The notes beneath the pieces are model-generated. The model did not search any database. It saw only the letters and a list, made by a program, of their open reading frames with translations, and was not told the origin of the DNA. A DNA stretch of 64,000 nucleotides from Zymoseptoria tritici IPO323 (taxonomy: Eukaryota > Ascomycota > Dothideomycetes > Mycosphaerellales > Mycosphaerellaceae), in assembly GCF_000219625.1 (NCBI RefSeq), contig NC_018217.1, forward strand, positions 1,612,001-1,676,000, given 5' to 3'. Shown here in pieces: positions 1 to 10,396 of this stretch (within the stretch, counting starts at the first letter, position 1; the number at the start of each line of letters is the position of its first letter). Made by a program: the position numbers and the translations under genes.

Positions 1-374
1 AACCGGCGCACTAACCACTCTGCCGCTTTCATCCCAGGCTTGAGCAGCAATCGTGCCCCAAGAAGCCCCAGGAAACGCTCAATAACGCCATCCAATTCCT
101 TGTTCTCATTCGCAGTCATGCGCGTGCGATCCTCATTCTTACTCTGCTCGCTGAACAGATTCCTCCGATAGGGCAAGAATCGGTTGTCCAATTGACACAG
201 CTCCTCGAATCCCTCCAGACATATTTGGTATATCGTGTCAAAGTTTTGCGACGCTGCATCTCTTGCTTCGAACAGCAGCGACTTGCTGTGACGGGTCTTT
301 TGCGCTTTCAGGTCGAGTTGGTGTGTGCTGTTGGCAGCAATAGCAGCCAATTGCTGCTGAAGAGCGGTCGTCAT
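1..374 (-). CDS. UTP10: UTP10/HEATR1 N-terminus (partial, runs off the window start)
   Basis: Reading the minus strand from the ATG at 374 gives 124 open codons that continue past position 1. The protein starts MTTALQQQLAAIAANS and goes on through HSKSLLFEARDAASQ, IYQICLEGFEELC, NLFSEQSKNEDRTRMT and KAAEWLVRR. This is the recognisable N-terminus of UTP10, a very large HEAT-repeat protein of the U3 snoRNP/90S pre-ribosome that is needed in the nucleolus for 18S rRNA maturation. Only the first few percent of the usual roughly 1,800 residues is in the window. The gene is transcribed away from NRDE2, with a shared upstream gap of about 205 bp. I am confident of the family; the rest of the gene cannot be judged. 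Confidence 0.9.
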   Translation of the reverse strand, partial: MTTALQQQLAAIAANSTHQLDLKAQKTRHSKSLLFEARDAASQNFDTIYQICLEGFEELCQLDNRFLPYRRNLFSEQSKNEDRTRMTANENKELDGVIERFLGLLGARLLLKPGMKAAEWLVRR

Positions 375-579
375 GGTTGTGTTCAGTGGCGTGCTTTCAT
401 CGAGCACATGTTCCCATCCATGGGTGTGGCAGAAGTTGAATGCTCTGGGATGTAGGTATGCTTCTAAAACTTTTTGAGATGATTTAGAGTTTACGCCCGG
501 GTCCCGACCGGAGCTCGTTCCGCGCCTTACTTCATGCCTTCGACGTTCGTTTCCGACAGCTTGACGTGACGAATGCCCA

Positions 580-3500
580 ATGGCATCAAACGCTGTTCCA
601 AAGTTCGGAAGCTTCAAGCCGAAAACGAAGTCGGAGTCGAAACAAGACTCCAAGCCAGATTCCCGGTCCTCAGGACGTAGCAGTCACCACAAAGCCAAGG
701 AACGCTCTCTTCCCGATGATGGAAGGACGAGGCGCAGGGAACATGATGATAGCCACGGTCGTCAAACATCCTCTCTGGACAAGAAACATGCAGAAGCTCT
801 CTGGGAGCCGGAACGCAAGCATCAGAAACTCACGGATGCGCCGCGAGCAGCAGAGCTGGACGAATTCGAAGAGTCAACCCAGTTTATCGTTGACCGGCGA
901 GGGGACGCAAAGAACGCCGTCTATGGCAGCCTACACCGGTACAACATCCCAGCGTATCACCGAACAGGCTATGGAAATGTGATCGGCGGGCTCTCCTCCA
1001 AGATTGATCGTGAAGCTAGTGATGGGAAGGAGGTCAGTCTCGTGAGTTCGCTCAAGCCTCGTGTGCGCTCAAACTCATCCCGAGTGTTGTCCTCAAAGTA
1101 CGGAAAGGATTCAGAAACCAAGCTCCGCTTCATAACCGCACAAAGTGACCAGGCAGACGATCGTCCTGGCAGTGACTTCATCGAGATCACGAGAGCGAAG
1201 CGTCGAGAACACGATTACGACGGCGCCGACGATCAGAGCGGCAGTGTGGACTATCGTTCTATCGATGGAAAGGCAAAGGCGAACGATCCTTCAATCGACG
1301 ATGACCTGGAAGTGGTCGACTCTGATGATAATGCCAGCACTGACCTTGAGCTGCGCACACGGCAAGAAAGTGCCGTACTTTCCAAGAAAGCTAAAGCCAA
1401 TCCCAAGTCTCTGGAAGCGTGGCTAGCGCTAGCAGAGCATCAAAGCAAGCTGGTCCGGCCCGGCATTGATGTCTCTTCATTGACGAGCTCCGAACGACGC
1501 ACTCTTGCCGATCTCAGGTTGTCAATCTTCAATGAAGCATCAAAGCATATTTCACCAGGGACAGCTGGCCGAGAGTCCCTGCTCAGTGCCATGGTCGATG
1601 AAGGCAGGCTTGTGTGGGATAACGCCAAATTGGCTTCGAAGTGGAAGGAAGCACTGGTCGAACAAAATTCTAGCGTCCTGCTATGGGCCAAATATCTCAA
1701 CTTTGTTCAGGACAGCCAGTCCAATTTCCGTTACGAGACCTGCAAGCATGCCTACGTGGAGTGTCTCAACATCCTTCATAGGGCTTGCGAAAGTGCCAAC
1801 GATGCGAGCAGGCCGGAGATCAGCAGGATTCAGATCTACCTTCTTCTCCGCTTCACGGTATTCGTTCGTGGGGCTGGCTACGACGAGCTCGCCATAGCTA
1901 TCTGGCAAGCTCTGATTGAGATGCACTTCTTTGCGCCATCTTCGCTATCCTCGGCCGGTGTTTCGGAGCGATTGTCGTCCCTAGAAGAGTTCTGGGAGAG
2001 TGAAGTTGCAAGAGTTGGTGAGGAGAACAGTCTTGGCTGGGCGAAATACCATGATTCTGGCGAGGGCACTCCACGCGAAAGTCAGCCGGCCGTCAAGGAC
2101 AAGACCGTTCTTTGCAATTCTTTGCAGAATTTCGCCGACGAGGAGAACACCCTTGGCAGTGCTTTCCTACTGCCAGCATCTACTTACGACGATGATGCTG
2201 TGACAGATCCGTTTCGCTGCGTGATGTTCTCAGACATCCGCGAAGTTATCGAACCGCTGAGCAACACAAAGATACAGTCTTGGTCCATTGTTGAAAGCTT
2301 CTTTCACTTCATGCGACTACCCGCCATCTCGTTGCAATCGATTCACCTGGATGCATGCGAATGGCAGAGAGATTCTCACCTGGCCACTTCCCCTGGCGAG
2401 AATAGCTCTTTTGCCGCCACCCCTCAGCCTGAGAGGTGTCTTCTTCCATGCAGGCGCGAGATGACCGCAATCTTATTCGAAGATGGGTTCGATGCCTTGA
2501 AAAGCGACCTCGAGCAGCAGCCCATGAGGGATACGAAGCTTCGCTTCCTCGATAGAGTTCTTGAGAGCCTTGGCTCGGTCTCGACTCTCAACACCCCCAA
2601 TGGAGAACTCCTTGCAGAGTACTACATCGCTTTCAAGGCTACTCTACTCCCGACGGAGACCGCAAAGGCTGCAAAGCGCATCTTGAAACAGCGACCATCG
2701 AGTATGCGTCTCTACAATGCCTACGCACTTGCGGAAGGACGAAGCCAGATGGCCAAAGCTTTGGAAATTTGGTCAGCCGCGTTGAGCTTGCAGCGTCGCA
2801 TTGAGTCAAACCAGCACCACGATCTTATCTACCTCTGGCATAGTCGCTTCATCTGTCAAGTCAAGAGTGGTGACGAACGAGGCGCTCTACAACTGCTGCT
2901 CGACACGGCTAACGGCAACAAGGAGTGCATCGGGGTTGAAGATCAGTCTGATCATGCGTCTGAGTTCTCTACTCGACAATTGAGACTTCTTCGCAGAATT
3001 GAAGAAGATCTCGATCGCTTGTATCTCCTGGGCAGGTTTGAGCATGCAGTGCTGTGCGCAGATCTATTGGCATGGATCTCATACCTCACTACGGAGAACA
3101 ACACAGATCGACCCCTACACATATACTCGAAGTACAGCGCTAAATTTGCTCGCGACAAAGGCTCGATAGCCATCGAGCAGCTGCATCAGTGTAAGGTCAG
3201 ACTCATACAGACGCACCTTGAACGACATCGACCGCACAAGCCTTCGGTGCTACAGCAAGAGCTAGAAGACAGTCTAGAGCTGTTTCCCGACAACAGCGTT
3301 CTGCTCGAGCTCCATGCGAGGATTGCCACACAGGATCGTATCAGAGCCCTTGTCCGTGAACAGAAGGCGACGAGCTCGATAAGCTCTTTCAGCGTGGTCC
3401 AGTGGGCATTCAAGATCGGGGAGGAGATTCGACGCAGTGCACATGAGACTTCAGGATCGACCTCCAACACCGTGCGTGCTGCGTTCTCGAACGCGCTTCT

Positions 3501-3768
3501 CCGCAACGATAGCACTGTTAGCCACTCCCCTGCGTTATGGTTGGCATGGTCCCGCTATGAGTTTGCATCAGCAGGCACGAACATGCAGAGAGCCAGAAGT
3601 GTCTTTCTTGATGGCTTGAGGTATCTTCCTTGGATGAAGTCCTGGGCGATACAGGGAATGAAGCTGTTTGGAGATGGAACGCTGAGTCAGAGCGAGATGA
3701 AGCAACTTTATGAGCTTTTGCATGAGAGAGGATTGAGGGTCAGGGTTGATGTTGAGAAGCTGCTGTAA
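580..3768 (+). CDS. NRDE2: NRDE2 family protein (RNA surveillance / exosome regulator)
   Basis: An uninterrupted 1,062-residue reading frame. The start MASNAVPKFGSFKPK, a charged Ser/Lys/Asp-rich first 90 residues, FIVDRRGDAKN (near 100) and YGSLHRYNIPAYHRTGYG (near 116) are hallmarks of the NRDE-2 family. From about residue 270 on the sequence is helical with HAT/TPR-like repeats (for example AWLALAEHQSKL and SPALWLAWSRYEFA), as in the family. NRDE2 is a nuclear protein that works with the Mtr4 helicase and exosome and affects RNA-directed silencing; that is family knowledge. Several out-of-frame ATGs overlap it but look like shadows. No intron is needed. The length matches other fungal members. 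Confidence 0.9.
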   Translation: MASNAVPKFGSFKPKTKSESKQDSKPDSRSSGRSSHHKAKERSLPDDGRTRRREHDDSHGRQTSSLDKKHAEALWEPERKHQKLTDAPRAAELDEFEESTQFIVDRRGDAKNAVYGSLHRYNIPAYHRTGYGNVIGGLSSKIDREASDGKEVSLVSSLKPRVRSNSSRVLSSKYGKDSETKLRFITAQSDQADDRPGSDFIEITRAKRREHDYDGADDQSGSVDYRSIDGKAKANDPSIDDDLEVVDSDDNASTDLELRTRQESAVLSKKAKANPKSLEAWLALAEHQSKLVRPGIDVSSLTSSERRTLADLRLSIFNEASKHISPGTAGRESLLSAMVDEGRLVWDNAKLASKWKEALVEQNSSVLLWAKYLNFVQDSQSNFRYETCKHAYVECLNILHRACESANDASRPEISRIQIYLLLRFTVFVRGAGYDELAIAIWQALIEMHFFAPSSLSSAGVSERLSSLEEFWESEVARVGEENSLGWAKYHDSGEGTPRESQPAVKDKTVLCNSLQNFADEENTLGSAFLLPASTYDDDAVTDPFRCVMFSDIREVIEPLSNTKIQSWSIVESFFHFMRLPAISLQSIHLDACEWQRDSHLATSPGENSSFAATPQPERCLLPCRREMTAILFEDGFDALKSDLEQQPMRDTKLRFLDRVLESLGSVSTLNTPNGELLAEYYIAFKATLLPTETAKAAKRILKQRPSSMRLYNAYALAEGRSQMAKALEIWSAALSLQRRIESNQHHDLIYLWHSRFICQVKSGDERGALQLLLDTANGNKECIGVEDQSDHASEFSTRQLRLLRRIEEDLDRLYLLGRFEHAVLCADLLAWISYLTTENNTDRPLHIYSKYSAKFARDKGSIAIEQLHQCKVRLIQTHLERHRPHKPSVLQQELEDSLELFPDNSVLLELHARIATQDRIRALVREQKATSSISSFSVVQWAFKIGEEIRRSAHETSGSTSNTVRAAFSNALLRNDSTVSHSPALWLAWSRYEFASAGTNMQRARSVFLDGLRYLPWMKSWAIQGMKLFGDGTLSQSEMKQLYELLHERGLRVRVDVEKLL

Positions 3769-4100
3769 CGATCCCTCCGTGGTCCCGCTCGAACGATACC
3801 CTGGAATATGCATTCGAGCAGGTGAGTGAGCATGCCGTTGGATGCAGTCATCGAACGAAACCTCGGATGGTGCGCAAAGGGAGCTTCATTAGTGGACGAG
3901 TGAGCATATCGTAGCTGTATCGAAGTGATATGTAATGTTTGACGAGACAAGTGAATCTGTTCCGCTAACATGTGAACGCCAAGATTGACGTCATGGCCCG
4001 ATCGCGCAAGCGACCCAGGGAAGGGCAAAGTACAGATCACTCGTACAGATCACTCTCACGCTGGTCAAGCTTGCGCTTTGTGAATACTCCAACATACATC
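3769..4100. other. Intergenic, promoter of the AIM3-like gene
   Basis: A 332-bp gap between two plus-strand genes. The frame of the next gene is open back to an ATG at 3972, but the conserved start appears at 4101, so most of this stretch is probably 3' UTR of NRDE2 plus promoter and 5' leader. I see no repeat or RNA gene. Confidence 0.5.
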
Positions 4101-5309
4101 ATGAACGTTCTCAAGGGTGGCTGGCACCCAGGTGGTGGCAAGGGAGACTCGTCAGGTTCCGCAAGCTCCACGACAGGCGTGCGCGGGAAGCTCAGCGAAC
4201 TCAAAGGGAAGGCCACAGGGAAGCCCGTTGACAGACACAACTACGATGCCGCCCGATCCCATCAATCCGCCCCGTTGTCAAGCCTAAGAGATCTGGCCTC
4301 GTTCGCTCCACCGCCGAAACACAGTGCATACTACGGTGACGGTGCTCAAAGCCCGGCCGTCACACGAACAGTGACCTCGTCCTCCGTAGCTGCAGCGAAC
4401 AAGCCAGCCCCTTCACTTGGAGCACCGCTGGTAGAGACGGGATACGCGGCGCGTAGAGCCGCCGAGCAACGCGAACGTCAAGAGCAAGCAGAATTAGAGG
4501 CAGCCAAACCGAAAGGGCCATACCGCAGCGATACCTCAGGTCTGAGAACGGACAATTTACCCCCGCCTCCAGTCAAAAGAGTGACCGCGAACGTCAGTGG
4601 AGGCAACGGGCCTACACCCTCTCCAGCTAGAAGAGCCAGTCCTGCTTTACCTCCACGGGTACCTCCACGGCAGGCCGCTCCTCCTCCGAGCCTACCTCCT
4701 AGGCAGAATGAATACCCAGATGAGCACACTCCTGCCCCTCCTCCCGCCTATCAGGAGGCGATTAGCCAGCCTACAACACAAACCCCTTCGGCTCCTGTAG
4801 CACCTCCGAGACAAGCCGGAATGATCAACCAGTTCGCGGCCAATCGCCTGGGTCAAGCAGGTGTGAATGTGTCTGGCTTCGGAATTGGCGGAGAGACGAG
4901 CTCGACAGCCAACAATTCGGCCGCAAATCCTGCGCAACCCGCGAGAGATTACAGATCCCAGATAGGTCAGATGGGAGCATTGCATCAGCGATACCAGAAC
5001 TCTAATGCGAACAATACAAGTGCAGGCTCTTCGCAGGCCGCGGGTGGGTATGGGCAGCAAGTGGGAGAATTGCAACAGCGATTCTCCAAAATGAATACCG
5101 GTAACTCAAATGCGCCGTCGTCTTCTTCTCACGCACAGACTGCTCAAAACGCATTTTCGGGCATAGCAGCCGCAGTACAGAAGAAGCCACCGCCGCCTCC
5201 ACCAAAGAAGTCTGGTCTGGCAGCACCACCTCAGCCAGTTTCGGCGAGTCCATCTGCAGGCCTGGCACCTCCACCATTGCCTCTGGGCAGTAAGCCGAGG
5301 TTTCCTTGA
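4101..5309 (+). CDS. AIM3-like proline-rich actin-patch-associated protein
   Basis: The protein (about 402 residues from this ATG) starts MNVLKGGWHPGGGKGD, then has APLSSLRDLASFAPPPKH near residue 55, followed by long Pro/Ala/Gln-rich low-complexity sequence with many SH3-ligand-like runs (PPPPVK, LPPRVPPRQ, KKPPPPPPKK). The N-terminal 'KGGWHP' and 'PLSSL+DP.SF.PPP' blocks are typical of filamentous-fungal proteins annotated as altered inheritance of mitochondria protein 3, which in yeast interacts with cortical actin-patch proteins. The function here is inferred from that similarity plus proline motifs. An upstream in-frame ATG at 3972 would add 43 residues with no conserved look; I prefer 4101 because the conserved block begins there. 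Confidence 0.6.
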   Translation: MNVLKGGWHPGGGKGDSSGSASSTTGVRGKLSELKGKATGKPVDRHNYDAARSHQSAPLSSLRDLASFAPPPKHSAYYGDGAQSPAVTRTVTSSSVAAANKPAPSLGAPLVETGYAARRAAEQRERQEQAELEAAKPKGPYRSDTSGLRTDNLPPPPVKRVTANVSGGNGPTPSPARRASPALPPRVPPRQAAPPPSLPPRQNEYPDEHTPAPPPAYQEAISQPTTQTPSAPVAPPRQAGMINQFAANRLGQAGVNVSGFGIGGETSSTANNSAANPAQPARDYRSQIGQMGALHQRYQNSNANNTSAGSSQAAGGYGQQVGELQQRFSKMNTGNSNAPSSSSHAQTAQNAFSGIAAAVQKKPPPPPPKKSGLAAPPQPVSASPSAGLAPPPLPLGSKPRFP

Positions 5310-5564
5310 AAAAGGGACATGACTGGATGAGGTGACAGGACTTCGGTAAAATCCTCTGATAAGGAGAGCTGGCTGCTAGATCACATGTTGCTTTTTGAGC
5401 TTGACAAAGAGACTGAGTCGCACCGGTCGACGCCATCCGACACAGCGCAGCTTTTCTGACGTACAGAACAACATCTCGTGCTACACGTCTCTTGGACATA
5501 TCAATCCCGACTCAGCCGGACGAAAGAACAGCCAGTCTGGATCTCAGCGGACCAAATCAGCTAC

Positions 5565-6296
5565 ATGCCTCCAAATCCCACCATTGTCATCGTGCCAGAG
5601 ACCTGGTGTCCTCCAAGCCTTTACGATCCTCTCACCCTCCGCCTCGAACGAGCTGGCTATCGTGTATGGACCGTGTTCCTCCCATCGACCGGCGACAAGA
5701 TTTTGGCCAAATGGGGCACTGAAGATGTCGACATCATCGCTGCAACCATTCGACACTGCGACAATCGAGGAGAAGACATTGTCGTTGTTGCTCACGGTGC
5801 AGGAGCTGCATCTGCCGGCGACGCGGTTTCTGGTCTCAGCAAAGCCGATCGAGTTGAGCAAGGGACGCGTGGTGGTGTGATCAGAATGGTGTACATTGCG
5901 GGTATACTGACAGACGTTGGTCAGTCGTTGTCAGATCTTGTGGGAGCGCGAGACTGGGTGACGGACCATGGGACCTGGGATGTACCGGATTCTGCTCGCA
6001 TTCCAGCAAACTTTGGTGATGATATCGAAAACCTGGATGTTGCGTCAATCCTGAAGCCAAGTGCTAAGAGCACGCGGACGAAGAAATGCGACTACGCTGC
6101 GTGGAGGCACATTGCTTGCTCTTACTTGGTCTGCGAAAGTGACGGCGTAGCTCCTTTGGCTTTGCAGGAAGAGATGGCAGCGCTACCAGGGCCGCGTTGC
6201 GACGTGGAGACTATTGATGCTGGGCATCTTCCATTCTTGAGCAGGCCGAGCTTCGTGGTTGGTTTCATCAGGAGGGCTGTTGGAGAGAGACTGTAA
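5565..6296 (+). CDS. Alpha/beta-hydrolase-fold protein lacking the nucleophile serine
   Basis: From ATG 5565 the protein has 243 residues and begins MPPNPTIVIVPETWCPPSLY, the typical first strand of small fungal alpha/beta hydrolases ('PGAWHTP..Y' class), followed by LRLERAGYRVWTVFLPSTG. Near residue 80 the expected elbow G-x-S-x-G reads VVVAHGAGAAS, so the nucleophile position is glycine. A candidate acid residue (CESDGVAP) and a candidate histidine (DAGHLPFLS) remain near the C-terminus. The open frame extends upstream to 5478, but that part has no family similarity. It lies downstream of the AIM3-like gene on the same strand. It may be a non-catalytic member, or use another serine such as the one in GAASAG; its substrate cannot be predicted. 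Confidence 0.75.
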   Translation: MPPNPTIVIVPETWCPPSLYDPLTLRLERAGYRVWTVFLPSTGDKILAKWGTEDVDIIAATIRHCDNRGEDIVVVAHGAGAASAGDAVSGLSKADRVEQGTRGGVIRMVYIAGILTDVGQSLSDLVGARDWVTDHGTWDVPDSARIPANFGDDIENLDVASILKPSAKSTRTKKCDYAAWRHIACSYLVCESDGVAPLALQEEMAALPGPRCDVETIDAGHLPFLSRPSFVVGFIRRAVGERL

Positions 6297-6365
6297 TGGT
6301 CGAACGCCACGAGAGGGCTCTGCTAAGACACCTGTCCGGTTGTCTCTAGATTTACATACACGCCT

Positions 6366-6800
6366 ATTCGAGCGTCCTGCCCGAGTACCTGCACCGCTAT
6401 CTGGCCGTCCTCTTAAGTCACCTCAAAGCCTACGTGTACGCTTACTTCCACGCCTAATCGGCCGTCTTGCCGACTTAGCTGTACACTCACTCCACGCGTA
6501 CCCGCCGCCTATTTGGCCGTCCTGCTAAGGTACCAGGACGCATACGTATACCGATACGCATAAGTCTACCTGCACGCCAACTTGCACGCTGATCTATGCT
6601 GTTCTGTCAAGTGACATGTACGCCGACCTGCACGCCAATGTGGCCGGCTTGATAGATTAGCTGTACACTTCCACGTACGCCTGTCCGCACGCTTACTTGG
6701 CCGTCCTATCAAGGTACCTGCACGCATACCTGCACGACTGTTTAGTCGTCTTGGTGAGCACAAACCTACCGGCACGCCCATTTGGCCGTACTCTTCGGTT
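6366..6800. repeat. Degenerate tandem repeat (about 40-60 bp units)
   Basis: The word TGGCCGTCCT or a near copy recurs at about 6369, 6402, 6459, 6514, 6597, 6641, 6698, 6743 and 6783, with spacings of 33, 57, 55, 83, 44, 57, 45 and 40. Between these anchors the words GTACCTGCACGC, CTGCACGCC and CCACGTACGCC keep returning. Units have diverged strongly. No sensible coding frame covers the block. It separates the hydrolase-like gene from the convergent peptidase gene and looks like an old minisatellite. Confidence 0.7.
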
Positions 6801-7050
6801 GTTTGCATACCGAGCTCTTACATTGCATGCTCCTCCACGCATGACTGGCTCAAGCTGTACGGGTAGTCAAGGTGTGATGCTCAAGCGGGAACTGGTTTTG
6901 ACTACAAATTGTTTGTAGAACGACTCGGCAAGACACCAGTACACATTCAGGCGTCATTCAGTCCATTCTGGTCCTCCGCCTCGCCTCCGAGCAAGCGGGA
7001 TGACCATTTTGATCAGCTCGCAGACTTTAAGCAGGATCAATCGTCGAATG

Positions 7051-9733
7051 TCAAGTACCTGAGATGCCCAGATACTCGAGATAGCCGTCCGTGCTGGGCT
7101 CGTGGCCCAGAAAGTCCACAAGCATCTTCTTAAGGTCCTTTGATCCTCCGGGTTGGAGAATCTGCTGTCGATATCTCCATCCAACCGCGGAGTCGAACAA
7201 ATTCGATGCAAAGGCGGTGTAAAAGACATCTTCCGCATAGACCTGGCACCACTGATAGCAGTAGTAGTTCCCACCATAACTATTCGAGACGAAGTGATCA
7301 ATCAGAGCCTCTCCATTACCCCATTTATACCCCACACCAACATCACTAAAATCGGGAACAAGTCCGATCTCGCGACGCAATCGGTTGAACAGCACGGACA
7401 AGTCGGTCTTCGCTGCTACGTCGGCTTCAGTAAATTTATAAATGCTCTGATCGTAGAAAGCATAGAAGATGTCGCGGAGGATGTCAAGACCTGCGTAGAA
7501 CTTGTCGGAATCCAGGTATTCGGCGATGAGGTCGTCGGTTACGGTCACTGGCGGTAGCGCAGCAGTTGCGTTTCCCTGTTCTTCCCTCCACTTTGCGGCG
7601 GCCTGCGGTGAGAGATGCGAATAGTGGAAAGATAGTTTCTTTAGAGCTTCTGGCTGTTTGCCCCAGTTCTCCATCAGAAGAGAGGGCAGTTCGGCCCAAT
7701 CCGGCGGAGTGGCGGACTCGTCAGCTCCGAACGTCCATGCGTATGTAGCTCGGGAGAGAAGTTGATGCATGCAGTGGCCGAGTTCGTGTAAGAGCACTGT
7801 AGGTGGAAAGATGAGACTTGGCTTTCCATCCTCGTTGGCTTTGTCGAAACCGGTGAGGGCGGCCGCCGCGGGATACTCTCTGCAGCCGTCTGGCCTGACG
7901 AACCCGTCGATGAGGAATAACATTTCTCCGTCGCCAGGGCTCTTGACATCAGGCCGGGCGAACAGGTCGAGGTAGAGAAATCCAATGAAGGGATCAGTGA
8001 CGCCGTTCGCATCCATGTACTCCTGTTTATTCCAGACAGCGTAGAGTTGTACGTCCGGATGCCACACCAGATCACTGCCGTTACCTGTAGGTGACACATC
8101 GTCCGCGTCCTGGCCCTGTATTCTGTCGAAGCGGATTCCAAATAGCTCGCCGTAAATGTCGTGAAGAATGGCGGGCACCGTGACGTTTGCCGGAAAGTAG
8201 TCTGCGAACGAGTCGGAGTCGAAGTCGGCCGCCTCGCCATGAATGTTGCCGTAGTATGCTCTGCGAGGACGTCAGTACTACTAGTACCTCAGCCGAAAGC
8301 AGTCGAGTAAATTGTCAGATTACAATACGAATCACTCACTTGTCCCATGAATAGACAATGTCCTCGTCGCCGATAGCACTCACGATCTTTGTGTCATTCG
8401 CCTTGAGTCCGTTGGCAACATCCAGCTCACTCTGGCCTAGTGGGCTAACGTGTGATCGCAGGTTCGCGAGGAGGTCCCCGACGTTTTTCGATGATTTTGC
8501 GATGTTGAAGGAGTTGCTTCGCGCGCGTCAGTCAACGAGCACTTCGCCAAACGTCCAGAAGAAGGACTTACGTGTAGTCGGCCCCTGTCTCAATGGGTTG
8601 TGAGCGTCAGCTGTAGCTCGACGATAATGGTCGAACGCGGATGCAAGCGGACAGACCGCAAAGCTGTAAGCCTCAATTCCTTCGGAGCACTTACAATTTG
8701 TGAAATTCAGTAGCTGGGCAGAACGAAGTCGTAACTGCACAATCTCCTGTAAATAAAAGTCAGCTAAAGCTCAAATCACAAGCGTCTGACGAGAGCTCAA
8801 TACCTGGAGGAGAGCGACATTCTCGGGCACTTGGTTGTAGTATTCGCGAATGGCCGTATATCTCGTGGTCTCATTCACGCAGTTGTCTAGAATATCTGGG
8901 ACAGAATTCACATCAATCTGCAGCTTCCCGACATTCTCGCCAGTGGCGTTGAGGTATGACTTGATCAAGTCCGCAGGTACACCTTCAAGCTCCTCGGCCG
9001 TGAAGTACAGGTAAGTGACGGTTGTCAGGTTGTAAGAGAATTCCAACGCGGCGGCGGAGATACGTTCAGTCATGGTTTCGAACAATTCACGCTGAGGGCC
9101 GGCTGGGATGTTGAGGCCTCTTTTGGCGAACTCACTCCACACAGCTGCCAGGACGATGTGGTCTTCTTCATTCAGGCTCGTGGTATCCTTATTGGACTGA
9201 TAGACCGAATCGACCAGCTGAAAAAATGGTTCCGTGGTGAAAGCGTCGGCCAGGGCTGCCTTTATCTTGACCTGTGTTTCATCGCGGGCGTCCGTATTCT
9301 CCGGCTTCGTCCCTAATTCGATCGCCTGAAGCGGGTAGAACTGCCGTCTGTACTCATTGTCCCACTGGAGAAACGGCAGGACTGTGTTTTGGAACGTAGC
9401 AGTTTCGGGTTTCACGCCATTCAGTATCTGTTGAATGGTTGAATTCAGACTCGCGATGATCGTCGAGCCCAGCTGTTGAATTGAGTCGACTGTGACATTG
9501 TACACGAAAGGAAGCTGAGGAGGTCTTTGGATGCCGGAGGATAGAGTGGCGACGTCGGTCGCACCGTCTCTAGGAGTCTGTCGATTCAGATGAAGCGGGT
9601 TGGAGTGGCCAGTGCCAGGTGGGAGGATACACGATCCGAGCTGGATGACAGCAGCGAGGAGGAGCAACAGCATCATTGTGGAGAATGAGACCTGCCCAGA
9701 GTGGGACGCGACTCTGACACCAGGTTGGGCCAT
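7051..9733 (-). CDS. Secreted M3-family zinc metallopeptidase (oligopeptidase), 5 exons
   Basis: Exons on the minus strand: 9733-8804, 8746-8695, 8584-8572, 8516-8340 and 8260-7051, giving 793 residues with phases that close. The zinc site is LLHELGHCMHQ (HExxH) in the last exon, with the M3 surroundings DLFARPDVKSPG, LFLIDGFVRPDG and a late YCYQWCQVYAEDVF. A hydrophobic stretch near residues 20-36 (MMLLLLLAAVIQLGSC) looks like a signal peptide; the second in-frame ATG at 9675 would place it at the very N-terminus. The 13-nt exon supplies the conserved N-W-A-D-Y. Such enzymes (thimet oligopeptidase/saccharolysin relatives) cleave short peptides; secretion is inferred. The gene converges on the repeat block. 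Confidence 0.85.
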
Positions 9734-10396
9734 GTTTGCTTGAGAACGACGAAGACGAAAGCAGCTTGCGTGAAGCGACGCGCGGGGGAGGAGCGTCTGT
9801 TCTCGCTCGACAATGTCGACATCGCCCGCAGATCCTAGCTGGCTCATCTTCCGATTTCGAAATTGCGGACAAGTCGTGCTTACTGCAGCGCTGTGAACGA
9901 CTGGACGTGCTGCTTGGTTTTGGAGCACGGCGAACCGATTGACAGAGCCCTGTCGCGTCCTACGAAATCTTTTAGCAAGATACTGTCCAGCGTCAACTTG
10001 AAGAAGCGCGCAAGATATCGCAGCGGTCTCTCGACTCGCCTGCACCTCCAGAGAGTCGGCCAGCTCCATTCCCGGCTGTCAGAATCAGATCATCGCACAG
10101 GGGCAAGGATGTGATCGCGCATTCAGATGGAGAAGCGTGGGAGCCCAGCATGTTGGATGCGGAGTGGCGTGTTGTCAGCCGATCTTTGATCGTTCTGGCG
10201 ATGACAATTAATGCCTGCCGTGAGCCGGCTGTGCACCTGAGCTGAGCAGGCACATGCTTGTCTACGATGTGATGGAAAAGGATACCGAGAATCCGGATCC
10301 TGGAAATGGCCTCGTTCTATATTTCTACGCCAAGCGTGCTGGATACTACGCGTGGCGCTTGTGAATCACTCACACCACACAGAGGTATCGGAAGCA
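9734..10396. other. Intergenic, promoter of the M3 peptidase; no gene seen
   Basis: Frames on both strands are open in places because the first exon of the peptidase is open upstream of its ATG, but nothing here resembles a protein. I see no repeats or RNA gene. Confidence 0.5.

Noticed and set aside
1..27. Sequence resembling the D-arm of a tRNA on the minus strand (GGCAGAGTGGTTAG).
   Set aside because: It is in frame with the UTP10 coding region (AAEWLVRR) and no acceptor stem, anticodon arm or T-loop accompanies it.
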